Assembly (NCBI GenBank): GCA_040255465.1
Contig: JBDZVA010000003.1
Location: 248,001 to 312,000, forward strand
DNA length: 64,000 nt
Direction: 5' to 3'
Source of the DNA: UBA5793 sp040255465
GTDB lineage: Bacteria > Planctomycetota > Phycisphaerae > Phycisphaerales > UBA5793
This document shows, in pieces, positions 48,613-59,468 of the stretch; the first letter of the stretch is position 1, and each line of letters opens with the position of its first letter. The notes beneath the pieces are model-generated. The model saw only the letters and a list, made by a program, of their open reading frames with translations. It searched no databases and had not been told where the DNA came from. A program made the translations under genes and the position numbers.

Positions 48613-49605
48613 GTGCAGTTTCAGTTTCACAGGATCGTGGGCATGTTCATCGCCGTTGCTGCGAGCGCGCTGATGGCCACGGTTGCGACGGCCCAAATCA
48701 CCCGGCTCATGCCGCTGGGCGACTCGATCACGAACGGGTCGGATGGCGGTTATCGCACCGTGCTGTTCAATCGGCTGAATGAGCATGGGGTGACGATCGA
48801 CTTTGTCGGCTCGAATGCGCTGGGCAAGGATCGGCCGCACCTGCCGGACTCGAATCATGAAGGGCACGGCGGATGGCGGACGTACAACATCCAGCACCAT
48901 ATCGTGGACTGGATGCGGCGCTATGAGCCGGACGTGATCCTGCTGCACATCGGGACGAATGACATTTCGACGGGAGCGGATGCGCCGACGGCGGCGAAGC
49001 GTCTGTCACGGTTGATCGGCACGATCTTCGACACGGATCCTGATGTGCGGCTGTATGTCGCCAGCATCATCCTGCGAACGGACAGCCCCGAGAAGGCGCA
49101 TATTACCGAGGAGTACGCCGCACTGACGCCGGGCGTGGTCCGTCGCTGGCGGAATGCGGGGTTTGATGCGCGGTTTGTGCCGATGCACGAGTATCTTGGG
49201 CCGGGCGATCTTGCCGACCACCTTCACCCCAACGCGCTTGGTTACGACAAGATGGGGCTGGTATGGTGGGCGTATTACGACGGACCGACTGCTGATGCGA
49301 GACTGGCGATGACGACGCCGGACGTAAACCAGCCCGTGACGCTGACGGCTCGGCGCATGGAGCCGGGCGCCGAGGTGCACTTCTACGCGACGACGGCGCC
49401 TCTGGGCGCCACGGAGGTTCCGGGCCTTGGCGTGACGCTCGATGTCAATCATGCGTTATTCGTTGGCAGTGCGACGGCGAATGGTGATGGGGTGGCCACG
49501 TACGTGATTGAGAGTCTGGATCGATCGCTGCGCTACCGGACGATCCGCGTGCAGGCGGCAATGGCGGGGCGCAAGACGCAGGCGTTGATCAAGGTCGTGC
49601 GATAA
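48613..49605 (+). CDS. secreted GDSL/SGNH esterase
   Basis: 330 aa from GTG 48613 (AGGAGAGG upstream). Signal peptide ends at VATAQ. SGNH blocks: PLGDSITNGSDGG (Ser), GGWRTYNI (Gly), LLHIGTNDI (Asn), and DHLHPNALGYDKMG (Asp-His). Ester hydrolase acting on lipids or acetylated polysaccharides. The last ~95 residues repeat the module at the end of the HAF protein (EPGAEVHFYATTAPLG, VGSATANGDGVATYVIES), probably a beta-sandwich for surface display. Confidence 0.9.
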   Translation: MQFQFHRIVGMFIAVAASALMATVATAQITRLMPLGDSITNGSDGGYRTVLFNRLNEHGVTIDFVGSNALGKDRPHLPDSNHEGHGGWRTYNIQHHIVDWMRRYEPDVILLHIGTNDISTGADAPTAAKRLSRLIGTIFDTDPDVRLYVASIILRTDSPEKAHITEEYAALTPGVVRRWRNAGFDARFVPMHEYLGPGDLADHLHPNALGYDKMGLVWWAYYDGPTADARLAMTTPDVNQPVTLTARRMEPGAEVHFYATTAPLGATEVPGLGVTLDVNHALFVGSATANGDGVATYVIESLDRSLRYRTIRVQAAMAGRKTQALIKVVR

Positions 49606-49648
49606 GGTCGAGCCGCTCGCCGAGTGGGGCCCCAAGCGCGCCGGTTGA

Positions 49649-50542
49649 TCAGCACTGGATGGACGGCAGCCAGGTGCCGCGCGGGGGCGTGTAGGGGCCG
49701 CCGTAGCTCATGGAGTTGAGCATCTTGAGGACGCGCGCGCCGCGGGCGAGCAGGGCGCGGAAGAGTTCGACTTCGCTCAATGGACAAATGAACTTGGCGG
49801 GCGGTCCGGCGAGTTGCTGACCCATGACGGTGAGCATGGCGATGAGATCGTCGTCGGTTTGTGCGCCCGCGTGGCCGAGCAGGCTGGGGATGAAATAGCC
49901 GACGACCCTGCCGCTGCGCTCGCGCACGAAGGCGGGGAATGGAACGTTGAGCATGATGGCGGCGTCTTCGGCACGGCTGTAGCCATAAGTCGATTCGCTG
50001 AGTTCGGCCACGGCGGGAAGATCGGCGGGCGTCATCGGGCGCACGCCCAGATCGCTTGCGGCCTCGCCGGGCTGGAGGCGCGGCGGGGTCATGAGTGCGG
50101 CGGAATCGACCCATGAGAAGCCGAGGCTGGTGTAGAGCGAGAGCGATGTGGTGTTGATCGCCTCCTGGAAGAGACGCACTTCGCGGCGGTCGCGCTGGCG
50201 GGCTTCGTTAATGATGTGCTGCATCAACGCGCGGCCGACGCCGCGCGATTGGGACTGCGGATCGACGGTGATCGGACCGAGGCCGCAGACGACGTCGGCG
50301 GTCTGGAGGAAGTTGGAGCCGATGAGGGTCTGCTTGCCGTGGCGGTCTTCTTCGATGGCGGCAACGCCGATGTAGTCGGGGCGATTGGCGAGCAGGTTGA
50401 TGACCATGCGGCCATCGTCGGCGGATTCGAAGTCGACGGGCGCGTTGTGGCGGCGCTGGAGTGTGCTGAACGCTTCATAGCAGATGCGGCCGAGTTCGGG
50501 CAGGTGCTCTGGCTCAACGGGGATGAGGCGGAATGATGGCAT
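49649..50542 (-). CDS. GNAT family acetyltransferase
   Basis: 297 aa from ATG 50542. N-terminal GNAT domain with acetyl-CoA loop SQSRGVGRALMQHI (~95-110), the following helix and YTSLGFSWV. The C-terminal half (~155-297) is a second GNAT-like segment (VRPMTPADLPAVAELSESTYG...RSGRVVGYFIPS) lacking a clear Q/RxxGxG/A loop, so only the first half is likely catalytic. Substrate unknown. 77 bp from a PhyH gene in the same direction. Confidence 0.87.
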   Translation of the reverse strand: MPSFRLIPVEPEHLPELGRICYEAFSTLQRRHNAPVDFESADDGRMVINLLANRPDYIGVAAIEEDRHGKQTLIGSNFLQTADVVCGLGPITVDPQSQSRGVGRALMQHIINEARQRDRREVRLFQEAINTTSLSLYTSLGFSWVDSAALMTPPRLQPGEAASDLGVRPMTPADLPAVAELSESTYGYSRAEDAAIMLNVPFPAFVRERSGRVVGYFIPSLLGHAGAQTDDDLIAMLTVMGQQLAGPPAKFICPLSEVELFRALLARGARVLKMLNSMSYGGPYTPPRGTWLPSIQC

Positions 50543-50618
50543 GGCTTGGCTCCGAGTGCTGCGATCCATGGAGGATCGGGAGGCGGCAAGGATAGGTCAG
50601 GACGCGACGCGGGACGCT

Positions 50619-51359
50619 TCACTCCAACGTCGCACTCGGCACGCTCCAGCGCAGCGGCTCGTCGAGCGGAGTCGAGGCGAACTCAAGATGCACGACTCGG
50701 CGGCGGCTTGGTTCGACCGCCTTCTTCGACGCGTGGAGAATCAGCGGGCGCATCAGCAGCGATCCACCGGCGGGCACGGGGCAGCACACGCATACCGACT
50801 GGCACGCGGCTGCGTCAATCGTTTCGGCCAAGTCGAGGTCTGGCTCGGCATGAGATCCCGGTACAGCGAGTAGCGCGCCGTTGTCGGCATTGCACTCATC
50901 GAGATGCAGGCGCACCGTCAGCATGGCCGCCAGCACGCTCACGGGCGGACGGACGTGGTGGACCGCGGCCTTGATTGACCATGGGCCGTATCCCGGGGTT
51001 TCGTGCTTTGCGCGGACGGCGATTGTCGTATCGCGATGCCAGGTGACGTCCCAGTTGGCGCCCGGTCGTTTATCGAAAAGCAGCGCACGAGTGATGAACG
51101 CGTCGCGGCCGAGGATGGGTTCGACGAGTTGGCGGACGATTGTTGATTCAGCGAGTTCGCTCAGGAGGCTAGAGGATGCGAGCGGCGATCGCGCGCCGGC
51201 GCGGCCGTGATCGGACGAAACCATGACCTGATCAAACACTTGTCGCAGCGCGGGAAGTTGATCGGGCGAGATGACATCGGGAACGATCGCCAAGCCGTGC
51301 TTATCCAGCGCCGCAATCAGTGCTTGCTCTGTCTGACTGACTGCAATCGGTTTCACCAT
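50619..51359 (-). CDS. phytanoyl-CoA dioxygenase (PhyH) family
   Basis: 246 aa. Double-stranded beta-helix Fe(II)/2-oxoglutarate oxygenase: WHRDTT gives the HxD facial pair, the distal His is in LILHASKK, and RRRVVHLEF offers the 2-oxoglutarate-binding Arg. Catalyses oxidation of an unknown small molecule, in the cytoplasm. Separated from neighbours by short gaps; no biosynthetic cluster around it. Confidence 0.9.
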   Translation of the reverse strand: MVKPIAVSQTEQALIAALDKHGLAIVPDVISPDQLPALRQVFDQVMVSSDHGRAGARSPLASSSLLSELAESTIVRQLVEPILGRDAFITRALLFDKRPGANWDVTWHRDTTIAVRAKHETPGYGPWSIKAAVHHVRPPVSVLAAMLTVRLHLDECNADNGALLAVPGSHAEPDLDLAETIDAAACQSVCVCCPVPAGGSLLMRPLILHASKKAVEPSRRRVVHLEFASTPLDEPLRWSVPSATLE

Positions 51360-51465
51360 TGACAGTCTCCGAGCGATGATACCCGCGCGCGCATGCGGCG
51401 AGGCGGAGAACCCCGCCTCGCCGCGATGGGTTTACTCTCTGAAGTAGTCGCTGCGGTTCGCGCCG

Positions 51466-51750
51466 TCAAAAGCGGCCGGTGCGCAGGCAGCATCGTTTGA
51501 ACCGCAGGCCGCTGCCGCACGGGCAGGGGTCGTTGCGGCCGAGTTTCTCGAGCAGTTCCTTTTCGCCCATGGGCGTAGAGACGGAGCGGCGGCCGCGCTT
51601 GACGTGCGTCTCGCTTGGGTAGCCGCGGCGGCGCTTGCTCATGGGCTCGACGTTGGCGCCGTCAAACTCGCCAAAAGCAGTGCTCGAAAGCAGTCGTCGC
51701 TGGCGCAGTGGTGGCGCGGATCCTGATTCGGTTGTGGTTGCATTGTGCAC
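51466..51750 (-). CDS. SEC-C zinc-motif small protein
   Basis: 94 aa from GTG 51750; ATG at 51642 would give a 58-aa product and cannot be excluded. The C-terminus holds RNDPCPCGSGLRFKRCCL, the SEC-C zinc-binding motif (CxCx8CC) also found at the end of SecA. The middle is strongly basic (SKRRRGY, KRGRRS). It may bind nucleic acid or SecB-like partners; function unknown. Confidence 0.8.
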   Translation of the reverse strand: MHNATTTESGSAPPLRQRRLLSSTAFGEFDGANVEPMSKRRRGYPSETHVKRGRRSVSTPMGEKELLEKLGRNDPCPCGSGLRFKRCCLRTGRF

Positions 51751-51849
51751 CTCCCTGTTGGTTGACCTGATCTGCCCGTCAAGTCATGGAGGTGTGGGAA
51801 GATGATGGCAAGATTGAAGCGCGGGTCAAGCCCAACCAAGGCGGCTTTC

Positions 51850-52083
51850 TTACGCGGATCGACGGATGTAGACATCGCCGTGCGCCGCGAGAGCCTCGGC
51901 GTTTCCGGCATCAGCCAGCGCCTGGAGCTCGTCCAGCCAGCGCAAAGTCGCAGGTTCGAGGCAAGGCTCCGAAGGATCGGCGTCAAGAACCAGCGCTTCG
52001 ACCTCGACGCGAACAACGCAATGCGTTCCGTGGATCCACTTCGTGACCTTTGTCTTTCGTTCGTTGCCGTGCATACTCAACAT
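51850..52083 (-). CDS. small unknown protein, coupled to DUF4258 gene
   Basis: 77 aa starting at ATG 52083, which shares its A with the stop of the DUF4258 gene (TAATG). Features: basic N-terminal strand (KTKVTKWIHG), beta segment CVVRVEVEALVLD, then an acidic helical part rich in A, L and E (LDELQALADAGNAEALA). No family recognised. By size, order and coupling it could be the antitoxin or partner of the DUF4258 protein. Confidence 0.65.
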   Translation of the reverse strand: MLSMHGNERKTKVTKWIHGTHCVVRVEVEALVLDADPSEPCLEPATLRWLDELQALADAGNAEALAAHGDVYIRRSA

Positions 52084-52366
52084 TACCTGTCGAAGAAACG
52101 AACTGTGACGAGCAGCGCCCGGTCCGTAGATCGTAGGTAGGCCCAAACGGCTTTGACTGGCGTTCCGTCGGCCAGAATCCGCTCCGATTCAACGATGGGA
52201 TTCGGTTTGTCGCCGGGACGTTCGACTATCAGCCTGGCGTGCTCAACTCCAGTTGTGATCTGCCACGCCATAATCCCTCGCTCGCGAAGCCGGTCATCAG
52301 CATGATTGGTGAACAAGTACCTCTCTGCCCGAACGGCGATCCGGACTTGATCAAACAACGTCGACA

Positions 52367-52367
<1 letters not shown>
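52083..52367 (-). CDS. DUF4258 protein, possible toxin fold
   Basis: 94 aa. DUF4258 pattern: FTNHADDRLRERGI, a middle segment VIVERPGD-like, and ending VVTVRFFDR with strand structure; related to RelE/BrnT-like small nucleases by fold. Start codon overlaps the stop of thiC (TGATG) and its stop overlaps the next start, so three genes are translationally chained. A toxin role is possible but not shown; an RNase-type His/Arg set is plausible. Confidence 0.8.
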
Positions 52368-54364
<1,997 letters not shown>

Positions 54365-54415
54365 GGTCTGCCTTTCGGCTGGAAGTGCAGCGCGGGCTGT
54401 GCCGCGCCGATGAAG

Positions 54416-54943
54416 TCAGTCATTTCCGGGCATGATCTGTGATTCGATCGCATCGAAGTCGGGCAGGTTCATGTCGGGTCGCAGTCGGTGAAGCATCCAG
54501 ATGCACTGGGCGCGGTGGTGTGTGCCGTGGGTGAGGACGTGCACGATCGCGGTGCCGCGCGTGAAGGTGTAGCGCTCGACCTGGCCGGCTTCGCTGGTGA
54601 GTTCGATGGTCATGGGGTCGTTGAACGTGCCGTCTGCATGGACGCGCCGCGCGAGATCGCGAAAACCAGCGGCGGCGCGATCGTGCAGTTCGATGAGTTG
54701 AGCGAAGGTGTGACTCTCACCTTCAAGGTTTGGCCGCAGGGTCGCGTCGCCGATGCGATCCGTCCAGCGGCGCATGGCGGAGATGATGTGCGTCAGCGTG
54801 TCGTGCAGGCTGCCGAGTCCCATGTCAAAGCGTTGTGTGAATTCCGCCGGGCTGAGTTCGCCACAGCAGCGCAGCAGTCGCCGCGTCGCCCAGCGGTCGT
54901 GTTCGAGGAGCAATCCGAGTGGTGTAGTGGAATCGCCGGGCAC
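54416..54943 (-). CDS. DinB-family protein
   Basis: 175 aa if the GTG at 54943 is used; an ATG at 55033 would add 30 unconserved residues. Four-helix DinB/YfiT bundle: LLEHDRWATRRLL, LGSLHDTLTHIISAMRRW (first metal His), and THGTHHRAQCIWML (two more His), the putative Ni/Zn triad. Often a thiol-transferase-type enzyme or stress protein. 51 bp upstream of thiC on the same strand. Confidence 0.85.
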   Translation of the reverse strand: MPGDSTTPLGLLLEHDRWATRRLLRCCGELSPAEFTQRFDMGLGSLHDTLTHIISAMRRWTDRIGDATLRPNLEGESHTFAQLIELHDRAAAGFRDLARRVHADGTFNDPMTIELTSEAGQVERYTFTRGTAIVHVLTHGTHHRAQCIWMLHRLRPDMNLPDFDAIESQIMPGND

Positions 54944-55093
54944 GACTTTCGCTTCCCTCCGCAGTTCGCCGGCCGATTGAGGTCGGGCGGGCTGGCTGAT
55001 CAGGTTCCACGGGTGCCTCTCAGCGGTCGGCACCGATTGCCGCCGCGCCCCGAGCGTGAAGGGAAAGGATAGGTCGGATGGCGGCGGAGGCGA

Positions 55094-55597
55094 TCAGGAA
55101 TCGGGAAAGTCGAGTTCGAGATGCTCGCCGAGGGGTGTATTGGCCCATTGCGTGCCGCGTTCAAGGTAGCGGCGGCAAATGGTGGCGAGTTGGTTGGGCG
55201 TCGCGCCGTATGGCGGCGCGCCGACCTTGTGCAACTCGATCGGAAGTTCGGCGTTGATCTCCTCGGCCCAGAGATCGAGCAATTCGGGATCCTCCCAGGC
55301 GCTGCCGCTGAACTGTCGTGAGAGAATGGCGACGAGGTGCTCGGCAACCAACGCCTCCGCCGGCATGGACTGGTATCGCGGATCATCGTGGTCTTCGAAG
55401 GTGTGAAAGCTCCAGCCTGACGCGAGCAGGCCGAGGAACGCCTGACGAAAGCCGAGCGTCGTTTCCACGGCGTAGTGGAGTAAATCGTGAAGTGCGAAAA
55501 ATGCACCCTGCGACGAGCGCTGGATGTCAACGCTCCCGTCGTTGCGAATGCAGGTGAGCACGCAGCCATCGCGTGTCTTCTTAAACCGGAGTTGCAT
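55094..55597 (-). CDS. conserved hypothetical protein
   Basis: 167 aa from ATG 55597. Beta-rich start (LRFKKTRDGCVLTCIRNDGSV), then FFALHDLLHYAVETTLGFRQAFLGLLASGW, a pattern I have seen in uncharacterised actinobacterial and planctomycetal proteins, with spaced His/Glu that might bind metal. Helical C-terminus. 30 bp downstream of the SDR gene; likely same transcript. Confidence 0.8.
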   Translation of the reverse strand: MQLRFKKTRDGCVLTCIRNDGSVDIQRSSQGAFFALHDLLHYAVETTLGFRQAFLGLLASGWSFHTFEDHDDPRYQSMPAEALVAEHLVAILSRQFSGSAWEDPELLDLWAEEINAELPIELHKVGAPPYGATPNQLATICRRYLERGTQWANTPLGEHLELDFPDS

Positions 55598-55626
55598 TGT
55601 CGCGCTCACAGATGATCGCAACGTGG

Positions 55627-56574
55627 TTATCGCACATCATCATACGACACGGTTCGCTGTACGCGGCGGCCGACTTCGCTGGCGTAGCGGCGGCCGAGAT
55701 CGTTCACGTTTTCGCGGGCCCAGTCGGTGAGTCTGGTTGGGCCGGCGGCCGGCTCGTCGGAATCGAGCAGGCTGCGCATGAGGCCAGCGATCTCTTCGCG
55801 GGTGATGATGACATCCTTGACGAACGGGTTGATGCACTTGCCAACTGCCAGGCCGAGCAGCGGCGGCATGGGAACGATCAGACGGCGCACGCCGATGATT
55901 TCTCGAATGGCGGCAACGAGTTCGCGAAAGGTGAAGCGCTCGGGACCGACGGCGTCGGCGGCGGTGTTGCCGGCGCGGTGCGCGTGATCGACCATCAGGG
56001 CGGCCATGTCGTCGACGTGCAGTGGGCGCAGTGTGTAGGACCCATCGCCGAAGAGGCCGAAGACGGGCATGTGGCGGAGCACCCAGGCGATGTTGTTGAC
56101 GAGAATGTCGAAGCGGCCGAAGAGCACGCCGGGGCGAACGATGGCGTGCGGGACGCCGGTTGCCCGCAGTGCGTCTTCGAGTTCATGCTTGCCGCGGTAG
56201 TAGCCGAGGTCGTCGGCCTCATCGGCGTGGAGGATGCTGACGTGCACAATGCGCTGGACGCCGGCGCGTGTCGCGGCGTCGAAGAGTTTCTTCGTGTTGG
56301 CGACGGCGGAATCGAAGGTGAACTTGCGGTGGTTGAACCGAACCCAGTAGGTATTGTGCAGGACGGTCGCGCCGCGCAGCGACTCTTCGAGGCGGGCCGG
56401 GTCCTCGAATGCGAGGGGGTGGATTTCGAGTTGAGTGCCGAACGGGTTTGGTCGGTTGGGCGAGTTGGTGAGCGTGCGGACCCGGACGCCGCGCTGCAGG
56501 AGTTGTTCCGTGAGGGAGCGGCCGGTGTAGCCCAGGGCGCCGGTGACGACATGCAGCGGAGCGGGCTGGTTCAT
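55627..56574 (-). CDS. NAD(P)-binding SDR (epimerase-like)
   Basis: 315 aa from ATG 56574. Rossmann start VVTGALGYTGRSLTEQLL (GxxGxxG), VLHNTYW, YYRGKHELEDAL (Tyr-x3-Lys type), and IVRPGVLFG. Atypical SDR of the NmrA/NDUFA9-like group; may be an isoflavone-reductase-like or sugar epimerase-related enzyme. Cytoplasmic. Substrate not predictable. Confidence 0.87.
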   Translation of the reverse strand: MNQPAPLHVVTGALGYTGRSLTEQLLQRGVRVRTLTNSPNRPNPFGTQLEIHPLAFEDPARLEESLRGATVLHNTYWVRFNHRKFTFDSAVANTKKLFDAATRAGVQRIVHVSILHADEADDLGYYRGKHELEDALRATGVPHAIVRPGVLFGRFDILVNNIAWVLRHMPVFGLFGDGSYTLRPLHVDDMAALMVDHAHRAGNTAADAVGPERFTFRELVAAIREIIGVRRLIVPMPPLLGLAVGKCINPFVKDVIITREEIAGLMRSLLDSDEPAAGPTRLTDWARENVNDLGRRYASEVGRRVQRTVSYDDVR

Positions 56575-56762
56575 TGGCGACTCCCGCCGCGAGTCCAAAT
56601 GCGGCCACGGCTCGACCATTCTTGCGTGCCGAGTGCGGCAGGCGAGACTTGCTTTGGAGAATCGTCCCGATCAAGGCGCGGGGATGAGAGTCAGTCGCGC
56701 ATGAGAGAAACAGCGGCCCTGCCGGCTCTTCTGGCTGGTTTTGTTTTGGATCGCGCTGGCGC

Positions 56763-57632
56763 TCAGCTGCTCTTGCGGCTCTTGCGCGTGGTCTTCCTGC
56801 TGCGGGCGGCCTTTTCGATGGCATCGACGGCGTTGATGTCCTTGCAGCCGGTTTCGCCGTGGTCGATTTCCACCTTGCCGATGCGGCTGGCGGTGTTGAG
56901 CGCGCGGTCGCGGAGGTCTTCGCGATAGGTGCCGATGGCGATGAGCGCGTTGTTCATGCCTTCACGGGCGCGGTTGGCGGACGAGTGGATCTCGCGCTCG
57001 ATCTGGTTGATCGCGGCGTCGAGCAGCGCGGGGTAGATCGTGACGCCTTCTTTGAGCGCCTCGGCAACGATGCCGAATCCGCAGCGGCGCTCGAACTCGC
57101 GCTTAGAGCGCGTCCAGCGATCGATGCGGCTGGCGGCCTGGGGGCTGCGGGCGACGAGAGCGGAGAATGAGTCGGCGAGGAGATAGTTGTCCACCTGACG
57201 GACCCACTGGTCGAGTTCGCTGGCGGTCAGCGCGACGGGATCGGCGACCATGGTGGCGAGCATGCGGGCATCGTGATTGCCGGTCGCCCAGAGTTGGCGG
57301 GCGAGATCGTGATCGACCTTGATCTTCTTGGTGATGGAGCGCAACTGCGCGGGACTGACGCCGAAGAACTCGCCCTTGACGCCGTGACGCGGGAAGATCT
57401 TGCGGTTCTGGGCGGTGCCGGCCTTTTCGAGGTCGGCCATGGTCTTGCTGAATGCGGGGGACGAGGGCGCGGCGGCGGAAGAGCCGGAGTGGAGCGGGCC
57501 ACTTGATCCATTGCGCGCCACGGCCACGGGCCGTGTCTCGACCACTGGCTTGGTCGCAGCGCGCGGACTGGCGCTCTTGCGACTCTTGCTGCGGGTGGAC
57601 TTTGCTGGGGTTCTGGTCTGCGCCATCTTCAT
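56763..57632 (-). CDS. DNA alkylation repair protein, AlkD-like
   Basis: 289 aa from ATG 57632 (GAAGGG). HEAT-like helical repeats of the AlkD family: FFGVSPAQLRSITKKIKVDHDLARQLWATGNHDARMLATMV, ELDQWVRQVDNYLLADSF, SKREFERRCGFGIVAEAL. Removes positively charged alkyl bases by capturing flipped backbone. Unusually long basic tails: ~60 residues at the N-terminus rich in K/R/S/A/T and a C-terminal KAARSRKTTRKSRKSS, likely to add DNA affinity. Confidence 0.9.
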   Translation of the reverse strand: MKMAQTRTPAKSTRSKSRKSASPRAATKPVVETRPVAVARNGSSGPLHSGSSAAAPSSPAFSKTMADLEKAGTAQNRKIFPRHGVKGEFFGVSPAQLRSITKKIKVDHDLARQLWATGNHDARMLATMVADPVALTASELDQWVRQVDNYLLADSFSALVARSPQAASRIDRWTRSKREFERRCGFGIVAEALKEGVTIYPALLDAAINQIEREIHSSANRAREGMNNALIAIGTYREDLRDRALNTASRIGKVEIDHGETGCKDINAVDAIEKAARSRKTTRKSRKSS

Positions 57633-57875
57633 GGGCCCTTCATCTCGGTCAACATGCTCTTCTACAGCCATTCCGGGGCGGAGATTCTGCCCGATGGCCA
57701 CGGTGCCGAGCCGCTGAGGCCATGGCTCAGTCTGTTCTGCCGTGGACCGCGCCTCCCACGGGCCGACCGGCTGGGTCGGCCGCCCCAGACGGGGTCCAAT
57801 TGCCGCGTAAGTGTAGGACACAAAGGGGGCGTGGGCGGAGGGCTCTTTGGGGAGAGAACCCGGAGAACGCGCCCG

Positions 57876-58397
57876 CTAGGCGAAGATCGAGCCGATTTTG
57901 AGAGCCCTGCGGAGGTCTGTGATCTGCCCACAGTGGGTTCCATTGTGGAAAACCATGCGCAAGACGAGCGATCCGAGGGTGGTTTCGGCCTGCCCCCACT
58001 TGATTCGTTCGTCAAGTTTGGCGTCGGTGGCCATTCGGGCGGCGAGGGCGATGCGATCGCAAGCCGAGTCAAAGATGGCGACGCAGCGGGAAAGTCCGGG
58101 ATAGATGGCAGGATCGCTCACTGGCTTGGAGGCAAAAGAGACGGTTTCAGTGCCGAACCGATGGTTGTCGCCCCGATCGGCCTTGGGGATGAATTGGCCG
58201 TCGGGCAGCGGGTGGCCGTCGATCTTCTCAGCGGCCTTGTGCATGGTCAGGGCGCAATGTCCGAGGCACCAGGCGAGGTGGTTTGGCAGGTTTGGCGCCT
58301 GAGTCGTGTGATTGGAATCGTCAAACCCGTTGAGGTATCGACTGAAGAGCATCTTGCTGTCGATGACGCCGTTGGCGAGGATTTCACCGCGATTCAT
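57876..58397 (-). CDS. DinB-superfamily protein
   Basis: 173 aa from ATG 58397 with ACGGAGA. DinB-like bundle: HLAWCLGHCALTMH and FHNGTHCGQITDLRR with His residues in the positions of the metal triad. Second DinB-type gene in the window (other at 54416); they are not close copies. Function unknown, possibly thiol S-transferase. Confidence 0.85.
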   Translation of the reverse strand: MNRGEILANGVIDSKMLFSRYLNGFDDSNHTTQAPNLPNHLAWCLGHCALTMHKAAEKIDGHPLPDGQFIPKADRGDNHRFGTETVSFASKPVSDPAIYPGLSRCVAIFDSACDRIALAARMATDAKLDERIKWGQAETTLGSLVLRMVFHNGTHCGQITDLRRALKIGSIFA

Positions 58398-58532
58398 GTC
58401 AGGAATTCTCCGTAGGGCACAGGAAAACGGGCACTCCACCCCAATCGCGTGCGAACCGCGGCGGCTTCACCGCCTGATCCACTACCATTGAATACATGGC
58501 AACCGCATCAAGCGAGTGCGAAAGGAACAAAG

Positions 58533-59009
58533 ATGACTCCCAGCAATACTGAATCCAACGAAAAGATCATCAGCCTGCTGCAGAAATCGTACAACGCTGA
58601 ACTCGAGACGGTGATGAACTATCTTGCCAATGCCGTGAATCTCGACGGCATTCGGGCCGAGCACATCAAGGCTTCGCTTCAAGCCGATGTCGCCGAAGAA
58701 CTCGCGCACGCCCAGCAACTGGCGGCTCGCATCAAGGTGATCGGCGGGACAGTGCCGGGCTCGCTCAAGCTCAAGTGGACGCAGGAGGCGATGCAGCCGC
58801 CCAGCAGCAGCACGGATGTGCTGGCGGTCATCAAGGGCGTGATCGCGGCCGAAGAAGCGGCGATCGCGGGCTACGAAGCCATCATCCGCGCGTGCGAAGG
58901 GACGGACTACGTCACCCAGGATCTGGCGATCACGCTGCTCTCCGATGAGCAGAAGCATCGCCGCGAGTTCATCGGGTATCTCAAGGAAATCGAGGCCAGT
59001 CGATCGTGA
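58533..59009 (+). CDS. ferritin-like di-iron protein
   Basis: 158 aa, ATG after AAAGGAACAAAG. Four-helix bundle with repeated E...ExxH: QKSYNAELETVMNYLANA, DVAEELAHAQQLAARI, AAEEAAIAGYEAIIRA, LLSDEQKHRREFIGYL. Resembles bacterioferritin/Dps-like or rubrerythrin-type proteins, storing iron or detoxifying peroxide. Its last codons overlap the GGCT gene start (GTGA). Confidence 0.9.
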   Translation: MTPSNTESNEKIISLLQKSYNAELETVMNYLANAVNLDGIRAEHIKASLQADVAEELAHAQQLAARIKVIGGTVPGSLKLKWTQEAMQPPSSSTDVLAVIKGVIAAEEAAIAGYEAIIRACEGTDYVTQDLAITLLSDEQKHRREFIGYLKEIEASRS

Positions 59010-59407
59010 GCACTGAACCGCGACATCTCTTCGTCTACGGCACGTTGCGCAGCGGCGGAGGTCATCCGATGGGCGATCTCCTCAGCCAGCACACCACCCC
59101 GATCGGTCCGGCCACGGTACCCGGCCAGCTCTTTGACACGGGGCGCTTTCCTGCGGCCGTGCACTCGGCCGAGGAAGGCGATCTGATTCACGGCGAGTTG
59201 TACGAACTGGACGACCCCGATGAAGTCTGGCCCTGGCTCGACGAGTATGAAGGGTACTTTCCCGGCAACGAGGGCGATTCGCTGTTCGTGCGGCGACAGG
59301 CGATGGCCAACCCGCACAAGGGCACCCCGGCGTATGCGTGGGTGTACTGGTACAACCGGCCGGTGGATGAGTTTGAACGCATTGAGGGCGGCCGGTACGA
59401 GAAGTAG
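59006..59407 (+). CDS. gamma-glutamylcyclotransferase-like (AIG2)
   Basis: 133 aa, GTG 59006 overlapping the ferritin-like stop. BtrG/GGCT fold: LFVYGTLRSGGGHPM (substrate loop YGTLR), QLFDTGRFPAAV, LDEYEGYF (catalytic Glu area), VYWYNRP. Cyclises gamma-glutamyl dipeptides to 5-oxoproline or related reactions; linked to glutathione or gamma-glutamylamine turnover. Coupled to an iron/redox protein. Confidence 0.88.
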   Translation: MSTEPRHLFVYGTLRSGGGHPMGDLLSQHTTPIGPATVPGQLFDTGRFPAAVHSAEEGDLIHGELYELDDPDEVWPWLDEYEGYFPGNEGDSLFVRRQAMANPHKGTPAYAWVYWYNRPVDEFERIEGGRYEK

Positions 59408-59468
59408 CCGTTCGCGCGTCGGTGAGGCGTTGGTCCAGACGGCCAGGCGCAGCGTGTGAATCGGTCGC

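Noticed and set aside
48424..48948. N-terminal extension of tag
   Set aside because: The longer frame has no homology and would overlap the divergent GDSL gene; ATG 48423 starts exactly at the conserved Tag N-terminus.
54365..54420. TPP riboswitch ahead of thiC
   Set aside because: The gap is 51 bp and lacks the conserved thi-box words; too short for the aptamer.
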